Part shown: positions 24,989 to 33,800 of the stretch, one piece after another
Layout of the letters: each line of letters begins with the position of its first letter
Position numbering within the stretch: position 1 is the stretch's first letter
Source: Micromonospora sp. NBC_01740
GTDB taxonomy: Bacteria; Actinomycetota; Actinomycetes; Mycobacteriales; Micromonosporaceae
Assembly (NCBI RefSeq): GCF_035920365.1
Contig: NZ_CP109150.1
Location: 5,270,001 to 5,334,000 of the forward strand
Reading direction: 5' to 3'
DNA length: 64,000 nucleotides
Notes under the pieces: generated by a model
Database searches by the model: none
What the model saw: only the letters and a program-made list of their open reading frames with translations
Told to the model about the DNA's origin: nothing
Made by a program: the position numbers and the translations under genes

Positions 24989-27062
24989 CGACCAGGTGGG
25001 CATCCTGGACGGCACGACCTTCGTGGTCTGTGACCGGGCGGGCGACATGGTCCCGTCGCCCGACACCCCGCTCGGCCTCTTCGCCCACGACACGCGCCTG
25101 CTGTCGAAGTGGGTGCTGACGATCGACGGGGAGCGGTTGAGCACCCTCGCCATCGACGACATCCACTACTTCGAGAACCGGTTCTACCTGGTCCCCGGCC
25201 ACCAGGACGTCTATGTCAACAGCACGCTCTCCGTGCGGCGGGTACACACGCTCGACGCCGGCCTGCACGAGGAACTCAGCATCACCAACCATGCCGGCCA
25301 GCCGGTCGACCTGACCGTCCGGGTCGAGGTGGACGCCGACTTCGCGGACGTCTTCGAGGTCAAGGACGCGACGGCGCGGAAGAAGGGCCGGCACTACCGG
25401 CGCGTCGACGACGGGCGCCTCGTCCTCGGCTACGAGCGGGAGCGGTTCAGGCGGGAGACGATCGTCTCCGCGACGACGCCGGTGGAACTGGACGAGGACG
25501 GGCTGACGTTCACGGTCCACCTCGAACCGCACGGCAGGTGGCGGACCAGGCTGACCGCGGAGCCGGACCTCCCGATGCCGCGGGGGCTGGAACGGCTCAC
25601 GATTCCGGGGCGGACGCGCGGCCGGGACAAGGAGCGTCGGCTCAAGGACTGGCTGGCGGAGGCGCCCCGGCTGGAATCCGGATTCGAGCCCCTGCGCGGC
25701 GCGTACCGGCGCAGCCTCATCGACCTGGCCGCGCTGCGGTTCAGCCCCTTCCTCGCCGAGGACCGGAGCGTGCCGGCCGCCGGCCTGCCCTGGTTCATGA
25801 GCCTGTTCGGCCGGGACAGCATCCTCACCAGCCTGCAGGCGCTGCCGTTCGCGCCCGATCTCGCCGCCACCACCCTCAGGGTGCTCGCGCTCCGGCAGGG
25901 CAGCCGGGTCGACGACTTCCGGGAGGAGGAGCCCGGCCGGATCCTGCACGAGATGCGGTACGGGGAGATGAGCGTGTTCGAGGAGACGCCGCACACGCCC
26001 TACTTCGGCAGTGCCGACGCCACTCCCCTGTTCCTGGTGCTGCTCGACGAGTACGAACGCTGGACCGGCGACGCCGCGCTCGTCCGCTCGGTCGAACAGG
26101 AGGCGCGGGCGGCGATCGACTGGATCGACCACTATGCCGACCTGACGGGCAGCGGCTACATCTCCTACGAGCGGCGCAACACCCGCAACGGCCTGGAGAA
26201 CCAGTGCTGGAAGGACTCCTGGGACGGCATCTCGTACCAGGACGGGCGGCTGCCCGGCTTCCCCAGGGCGACCTGCGAGTTGCAGGGGTACGCGTACGAC
26301 GCGAAGATGCGCACCGCCCGGCTCGCCCGGACGATCTGGGACGACCCGGCGTACGCGGACCGGCTGGAACGGGACGCCGCCGAGCTCAGGCAGCGCTTCA
26401 ACCGCGACTTCTGGGTCGCCGACGGCGAGTACATGGCCCTCGCGCTCGACGGTGACGGCCGTCAGGTGGACGCGCTGTCGTCCAACATCGGCCACCTGCT
26501 GTGGAGCGGCATCGTCGACGAGTCGAAGGCCGCCGCCCTGGCGCGACACCTGATGTCGCCCGCGCTGTTCAGCGGCTGGGGGGTGCGCACGCTGGCCGAG
26601 AGCGCGGGCCGCTACAACCCGATCGGGTACCACGTCGGGACGATCTGGCCGTTCGACAACTCGTTCATCGCCTGGGGCCTGCGCCGTTACGGGTACGGCG
26701 ACGAGGCAGCCCGGATCGCCGCCGGGATCCTGGACGCGGCGGTCTTCTACGACGGCCGGCTGCCCGAGGCGTTCGCCGGCTACAGCCGGGCCGAGACCAA
26801 GTACCCGGTCAACTATCCCACCGCGTGCAGCCCGCAGGCGTGGTCCGCCGGGGCCACCCTGCTGCTGTTGCGCACGATGCTCGGGCTGCAACCGGTCGGC
26901 GAAGACCTCGTGATCAGGCCCGCTCTGCCCGCTAGTCTCGACTTTGTGGCGCTGCTCGACATTCCGGGGCGGTGGGGGCGCCTCGACGCGTACGGCAGAG
27001 GGCCGGCCAGCGCGGGCGGCCAGGGCTACCAGCCGGCGCCGCAGCAGCTCTCCGCCCCGTGA
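24981..27062 (+). CDS. Glycogen-debranching-type amylo-alpha-1,6-glucosidase
   Basis: 693 residues from the GTG at 24981, chosen for GGAGG five nt upstream and its overlap with the SCP2 gene. An N-terminal beta domain (VGILDGTTFVVCDRAGDM, about 1-220) is followed by an (alpha/alpha)6 toroid with LPWFMSLFGRDSI, GISYQDG and PIGYHVGTIWPFDNS, typical of the GDE_C/MGH-like family. Acidic residues in these loops should be catalytic. It probably trims alpha-1,6 branches or related gluco-oligosaccharides in the cytoplasm; no signal peptide is seen. Followed 11 nt later by the isochorismatase-fold gene. Confidence 0.85.
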   Translation: MGDDQVGILDGTTFVVCDRAGDMVPSPDTPLGLFAHDTRLLSKWVLTIDGERLSTLAIDDIHYFENRFYLVPGHQDVYVNSTLSVRRVHTLDAGLHEELSITNHAGQPVDLTVRVEVDADFADVFEVKDATARKKGRHYRRVDDGRLVLGYERERFRRETIVSATTPVELDEDGLTFTVHLEPHGRWRTRLTAEPDLPMPRGLERLTIPGRTRGRDKERRLKDWLAEAPRLESGFEPLRGAYRRSLIDLAALRFSPFLAEDRSVPAAGLPWFMSLFGRDSILTSLQALPFAPDLAATTLRVLALRQGSRVDDFREEEPGRILHEMRYGEMSVFEETPHTPYFGSADATPLFLVLLDEYERWTGDAALVRSVEQEARAAIDWIDHYADLTGSGYISYERRNTRNGLENQCWKDSWDGISYQDGRLPGFPRATCELQGYAYDAKMRTARLARTIWDDPAYADRLERDAAELRQRFNRDFWVADGEYMALALDGDGRQVDALSSNIGHLLWSGIVDESKAAALARHLMSPALFSGWGVRTLAESAGRYNPIGYHVGTIWPFDNSFIAWGLRRYGYGDEAARIAAGILDAAVFYDGRLPEAFAGYSRAETKYPVNYPTACSPQAWSAGATLLLLRTMLGLQPVGEDLVIRPALPASLDFVALLDIPGRWGRLDAYGRGPASAGGQGYQPAPQQLSAP

Positions 27063-27073
27063 CGGGAGGGACG

Positions 27074-27676
27074 ATGCGAGAACTCGACCCGATGCGGACC
27101 GCCGTCGTCGGCGTCCACTGGCAGCACGAGGTCGTCAGTCCCGACGGGGTGTTCGGTCCGTTCTTCGCCGAGCAGGTCTCCCGGCACCGCGTCGCCTCGT
27201 ACGCGGCGCAGGTCGCCGCGGCGGTGCGCGCGAGTGGCGGCCTCGTCGTCTACACGCGGGTCGCGTACCGGCCCGGATACCCGGACCTCATCCCCAACAC
27301 GCCCAGCTTCGCCATGGTCCGGGAGCGGCAGGCCTACCTCGAGGGCGCGCCGAAGGCCCGGATCGTCGATGAACTCGCGCCGGAGGCCGGTGACGTCGTC
27401 ATCACCCTCGTCCGGCTCACCGGCTTCTTCGGCAGCGAACTCGACACCGTGCTGCGGCGCCGGGGCGTGGACACCGTCCTGTTCACCGGTGTCGCCACCA
27501 ACCTCTCCGTCACCGGCACCGTGTTCGAGGCGGTCAACCACGGCTACCGGCCGGTGGTGGTCTCCGACGCGTGCACCGCCGCGACCGACGAGGCGCATCG
27601 GGCGAGCCTGGAGACACTGGGGCAACTCGGCGAGGTGGTCACCACCGCCGAGGCCGTCGACCGCCTGTCGAGGTGA
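27074..27676 (+). CDS. Isochorismatase-fold protein with degenerate catalytic triad
   Basis: 200 residues, the usual length of cysteine hydrolases of the isochorismatase/nicotinamidase fold. The fold landmarks align, but the triad does not. The Asp of the first strand (normally D-x-Q) is His in VHWQ. The Lys before the GFFGSELD motif is Arg (LVRLTGFFG). The nucleophile Cys of the GVATN-x-CV motif is Ser (ATNLSVTGT). It may bind ligands without hydrolysing them, or use a different mechanism, as Cys-less isochorismatases do. ATG with GGGAGG upstream, 11 nt after the debranching enzyme. Confidence 0.75.
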   Translation: MRELDPMRTAVVGVHWQHEVVSPDGVFGPFFAEQVSRHRVASYAAQVAAAVRASGGLVVYTRVAYRPGYPDLIPNTPSFAMVRERQAYLEGAPKARIVDELAPEAGDVVITLVRLTGFFGSELDTVLRRRGVDTVLFTGVATNLSVTGTVFEAVNHGYRPVVVSDACTAATDEAHRASLETLGQLGEVVTTAEAVDRLSR

Positions 27677-27681
27677 GCCGT

Positions 27682-27697
27682 CGGGCCGGGCGGCCCG
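27682..27697 (+). terminator. GC hairpin after the isochorismatase-fold gene
   Basis: CGGGCCG-GG-CGGCCCG just after the stop at 27676. It may separate the metabolic genes from the biosynthetic cluster. Confidence 0.35.
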
Positions 27698-27789
27698 TCG
27701 CCCGGCGGCCGCCCCGGCCGGGCCGTTCCGGCGGGCGGCCGGCCAGCCCCGACAACGGCCCGGACAGCCCCTAGCCCGGCCCGTTTGCA

Positions 27790-27819
27790 TTGACGACGGG
27801 CGTGCCGCGCTGGCAGCAT
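27790..27819 (+). promoter_or_regulatory. Possible promoter of the trimodular NRPS
   Basis: TTGACG (27790-27795), 18 nt, CAGCAT (27814-27819). The predicted start lies about 4 nt before the ATG at 27830, which has no Shine-Dalgarno sequence, consistent with a leaderless mRNA. The -10 is weak. Confidence 0.35.
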
Positions 27820-27829
27820 CCGGCGCATC

Positions 27830-30800
27830 ATGATCAAGGAAAGCGGTTGGTCAGCGCCCCCCGTCCCCGCCCGGCCGTCCGGCCAGCCCGCCGGGGGCGA
27901 GCCACACCACGCGGACCTCGTCCATGAGGCGATCGTCCGGCATCCCGCCGACGCGTTGGCGCTGGGCACGGACGACGCCCTCGTCACCTACGGGGAGTTG
28001 CGCGCACGCAGCAACCGGCTGGCCCGGCACCTGCGGGCCACCGGGGTACGCCGAGGTGACCTCGTCGCCGTCCTGCTGCCCCGCGGTGTCGACGGGATCG
28101 TCAGCGTACTGGCGGCGCTCACCGCCGGCGCCGCGTACCTGCCCATCGACGCCGGCTACCCTCCGCAGCGGGTCCGGCACATGCTCACCGACTCCCGGGC
28201 GCGGGTGCTCGTCACCGTACGGTCGCTGGTCCGGGCCGACCTGGTGGTTCCGGGCACCCCGGTCGTCCTGCTCGACGACGACCGGGCCACGCTCGCCGCG
28301 TACCCCGACCGGCCGCCGGCCGTGCCGGTCGGCCCGGGTGACCTCGCGTACGTGATCTACACCTCCGGGTCCACCGGCCTGCCGAAGGGGGTCATGGTCG
28401 AGCACGGCTCGCTGCGCGGGCTGGCCCGGTGGCGGGCCGACGCGGAGCGCCTCGGCCCCGACGACCGCTGCCTGCACCTGTTCTCCCCCGGCTTCGACGC
28501 CTCGGTGTGGGACATCTGGGCGCCGCTGGTGGCCGGCGCCAGCCTCTGGATGCCCGACGACGCGACCCGGGTCGACCCCGACCGGCTGGTGGACTGGCTC
28601 GCCGCGCACGCGATCACCTCGGCGACGCTGCCCACCCCGCTCGCCGAGGCCGTGCTGACCCGGCCGGCGCCGCCCGACGGGGCACTGCGCATCCTCGGCG
28701 CGGGGGGCCAGCAGCTGCTGGCCCGCCCCCGCCCCGAGCACGCGTTCACCACCGTCAACCTGTACGGACCCACCGAGGCCACCGTGCTGGCGATGGCCGG
28801 GGAGGTGGCGGTCGAGGGCGACGGGCCGCCGTCGCTCGGGCATCCGGCCGCGGGCGCCGCCATCCGGCTGCTCACCGACGACCTGCGTCCGGTGCCCGCC
28901 GGCAGCCTGGGCGAGGTGTTCATCGGTGGGCCGGGGGTGGCCCGGGGGTACCACGATCGCCCCGCCCTGACCGCCGAGCGCTTCCCGCCCGACCCGTATG
29001 GGCCGCCGGGCAGCCGCCTGTACCGCACCGGCGACCTGGCGCGTCAGCTACCGGACGGCACCTACCACTTCGCCGGCCGGGTCGACGACCAGGTGAAGCT
29101 GCACGGCCACCGGATCGAGCTCGGTGAGATCGAGAGCGTGCTGCTGCGTCATCCGGGCGTACGGGCCGCCGCGGTCCGTGTGCACGAGGGCACGGCCGGC
29201 CCCCGGCTCGTCGGCTACGTCGTGCCCGAGGTCGGTCCGGACGACGCGACGCTGGCCGAGCACGCGGCCCGGTACCTGCCGGCGACCATGGTTCCCGCCG
29301 CGTGGGTCCGTCTCGCCGCCCTGCCGCTCACCCCGCACGGCAAGCTGGACCGGGCCGCGCTGCCCGCGCCGGCGGAGCAGGTCAGCGAGGCGCCCCGCGA
29401 CGACCTGGAACGGCGGGTGGCGCAGGTGTGGGCGGAGGTGCTCGGCAAGTCACCGGGCCGCGACGACAACTTCTTCTCCCTGGGCGGGCACTCGCTGCGG
29501 GCCACGATGGTCGCCGTCCGGTTGCGCGAGCGGTTCGGGCTGCCGATTCCCGCCGCGATCGTGTTCGAGGCGCAGACCGTGGCCGCGATGGCCGACCGCC
29601 TACGGGCCGAGGTGACGGCCGACCCGTCGACCGGCGGCGAGGACGATCCGGTCGTGTCCGGCACCGGGCAACCGAGCGAGCCGGATCCGGCCCTCGTCCC
29701 GCCGGGCGGCAAGACCTCGTCGCCGGGTCGGGTCCTGTCGTTCGCGCAGCAACGCCTGTGGTTCCTGCACACCCTCGACCCGAAGTCCACCGCCTACAAC
29801 ACCCAGACCGCCTGGCACATCGACGGCGAACTCGACCTCGACCACCTCGACACCGCCATCGACGAGATCATCCGCCGGCACGAAGTCCTACGCACCACCT
29901 TCGCCGAGCACGACGGCATCCCCGTCCAGATCGTCCACCCCCCGACCACCCACCACAGCACCCGCCACGACCTCACCCACATCCACCCTGACCACCACGA
30001 CCACCACGTCCGCGACATCCTGCGCGCCGAACTCGACCAACCATTCGACCTCACCACCGGCCCGTTACTGCGCAGCCACGTCCTCCAACTCGCCCCCACC
30101 AGCCACGTGCTCTGCCTCACCTGGCACCACATCGTCCTCGACGGCTGGTCCGTCAGCGTGTTCCACACCGAACTCGACCACCTCTACACCGACCTGGCCC
30201 ACGGTCGCGCCCCTTCGCTGCCACCCCTCACCACCCAGTACGCCGACATCGCCCAACGCCAGCGTCACCACTGGCAGAGCGCCGACGCCCGACAACAGCT
30301 CGAACAATTCGCCGCACGACTACGCGACGCCCCACCCGTCTGCCACCCACCCACCGACCGGCCCCGCCCCGACACCGAACCCGGCCCCACCGCCGTCCAC
30401 CACAGCCAACTGAACCCCGACACCCTCACCACGCTGACCGCCCTCGCCGCCCAAACGGGCTCCACCCCCTTCGGCGTCCTCCTCGCCGCCTTCCAACTCC
30501 TCATCCACCGCTACACCCACCAGAACCCCATCGTCATCGGCACCCCACTCACCGGACGCACCGACCCCGACGCCGAAAAACTCATCGGCTTCTTCGTCAA
30601 CACCCTCCCCCTCGCCGTCGACATCAACCCCCACCACACCTTCCGCCAACTCCTGCACCACTCCCGCACCGTCCTCATGCACGCCATCACCCACCAGGAC
30701 ATCCCCTTCGACAAACTCGTCGAACACACCCGACCCACCCGCGACCGCCACACCCCACCCCTCATCCAAACCGTCTTCACCACCATGGAAGGCACCGATC

Positions 30801-33800
30801 CGGCGCCGCTGCACACCGCCACGATGCGGCCACTGCCGATCGACGAGGGGGTCGCGAAGTTCGACCTGACCGTCCAGGTGCAGGTGGAGCCGGACGCCGT
30901 CCGGGTGCTCTTCGACTACGCCTGCGACCTGTACGAGCCCGCGACGATGGCCGAGCTGGCCGACAGCTACCGGGCCCTGGTCGCCGCCGTACTGGCCGAG
31001 CCGGACCGGCCGCTGTCCACCGTGGTCGCGGTCACGGCCGCCCAGCGGGAGCGGCTCGCCGACGCGTTGATCGCCAGCCCGGTTCCGGTCCCGCCCGGTG
31101 ATCTGGGATGCGTGCCCCGGCTGGTGGCGGAAACGGCCCGACGCCAACCCGACGCGCTCGCCGTCGTCGACGGGGCAGGCGCGATCACCTACCGCGAACT
31201 CGACGAGCGGTCCAACCACCTCGCCCACCAACTCCTGCACCACGGCGCCCGACCCGACCACCCCATCGCCGTCAGCCTCCCACCCGGCACACCCGCCATC
31301 ACCGCCATGCTCGCCGTCCTCAAAACCGGCGCCGCCTACCTCCCCATCGACCCCACCGCACCCACCACACGCCGACACCACCTCATCACCAACTCCGCCG
31401 TCACCATCCTCATCACCGAAGACCCCCACGACACCGACACACCCCCCGGCGTCGTCGCCCTCGCCCCGCAGGCCACGGCCACGGCCACGCCGCCCCCGCT
31501 CGACATCCACCCCGAGCAGGTCGCGTACGTCATCCACACCTCCGGCTCGACGGGCACCCCCAAGGGCGTCATGGTCCCCCACCGGGCGCTGACCAACCTG
31601 GTCCACTGGCACCTGGACACGCACCCCACCGGCCCCGGCCAACGCCACGGCCAGGTGGCCAGCCTCGGCTTCGACGCCGCGATCTGGGAGATCTGGCCCG
31701 CGCTGGTCAGCGGCGCCACCCTGCACATCGCCGACCCCGCCGACCGCCTCGACCCCGCTGCGCTGCACGACTGGCTGGTCCGGGAGGACGTCACGAGGAC
31801 GTTCCTGCCGACCCCGATCGCGGAGGCCGTCCTCCGGCTGCCCACCCCGTCCACCAGCCGGCTGCGGACGATCTTCACCGGCGGGGACGCCCTCACCACC
31901 CGGCCGTCCGCGCACGCGCCGTACACCCTGTTCAACATCTACGGGCCGACCGAGACCACCGTCGCCGTCACCGTCGGGCCCGTCCGCCCGGACGGGGTCC
32001 ACCGGCCCGACCTCGGCGTCCCGATCGCCGGCGCCCGCATCCACCTGCTGGACGCCGACCTCCAACTGGTCCCGCCCGGGGCACCCGGCGAGGTCTGCGT
32101 CGCCGGCGACGTGGTCAGCCGCGGCTACCTGAACAAGCCCGGGCAGACGGCGGAGCGGTTCCTGCCCGACCCGCACGGACCACCCGGCAGCCGCCTCTAC
32201 CGCACCGGCGACCTCTGCCGCCTCCGCACCGACGGCACCCTCGAATTCCTCGGCCGCACCGACGAACAAATCGCCATCAACGGCTACCGCATCGAACCCG
32301 GCGAAATCGAAACCGCCCTACGCGCACAACCCCACATCGAAGCCGCCCTCGTCACCACCCGCACACTCCCCACCGGCCGCCACCTCATCGCCTACGTCAC
32401 CGGCACCCACATCGACACCCACCAACTCCGCGACACCCTCCACCACACCCTCCCCCGCCACCTCGTACCCCACGCCATCATCGCCCTGCCCCACTTCCCC
32501 CTCACCCGCAACGGCAAGATCGACCGCAACGCACTCCCCGCACCGGACCTGTCCGCGCGCGGTGAGCCGCCCCGCGACGACCTGGAGCGGCGGGTGGCGC
32601 AGGTGTGGGCCGACGTCATCGGCCGGCTGCCCGGCCGCGACGACAACTTCTTCGCCTTCGGCGGGCACTCCATGCAGGCCACCATGATCGCCGCCCGGCT
32701 ACGCGAAACCCTCGGCGTGCCGGTCTCGGCGGCGATCGTGTTCGAGGCGCAGACCGTGGCCGCGATGGCCGACCGCCTACGGGCCGAGGTGACGGCCGGT
32801 CCGTCGACCGTCGGCGGCGAGGACGATCCGGTGGTGACCGGCGCCGGGCAACCGAGCGAGCCGGAGCCGGTCCTCGTCCCGCCGGGCGGCAAGACCTCGT
32901 CGCCGGGTCGGGTCCTGTCGTTCGCGCAGCAACGCCTGTGGTTCCTGCACACCCTCGACCCGAAGTCCACCGCCTACAACACCCAGACCGCCTGGCACAT
33001 CGACGGCGAACTCGACCTCGACCACCTCGACACCGCCATCGACGAGATCGCCCGCCGGCACGAGATCCTGCGCACCACCTTCGCCGAGCACGACGGCGTC
33101 CCCGTCCAGATCGTCCACCCCGAGCCCACGCATCACCGCACCCGCCACGACCTCAGCCACATCCACCCGGACCACCACGACCGCCACGTCCGCGACATCC
33201 TGCGCGCCGAACTCGACCAACCATTCGACCTCACCACCGGCCCGCTCCTACGCTGTCGAGCCCTGAGACTCTCCGACACCGCACACGTGCTCTGCCTCAC
33301 CTGGCACCACATCGTCCTCGACGGCTGGTCCGTCGGCGTGTTCCACACCGAACTCGACCACCTCTACACCGACCTGGCCCACGGTCGCGCGCCCTCGCTG
33401 CCACCCCTCACCACCCAGTACGCCGACATCGCCCAACGCCAGCGTCACCACTGGCAGAGCGCCGACGCCCGACAACAGCTCGAACAATTCGCCGCACGAC
33501 TACGCGACGCCCCACCCGTCTGCCACCCACCCACTGACCGGCCCCGCCCCGACACCGAATCCGGGCCCACGGCCATCCACCACACCCACCTACCCGCCGG
33601 CACCCTCACCACCCTCGCCACCCAGACCGGCTCCACCCCCTTCGGCGTCCTCCTCGCCGCCTTCCAACTCCTCATCCACCGCTACACCCACCAGAACCCC
33701 ATCGTCATCGGCACCCCACTCACCGGACGCACCGACCCCGACGCCGAAAAACTCATCGGCTTCTTCGTCAACACCCTCCCCCTCGCCGTCGACATCAACC

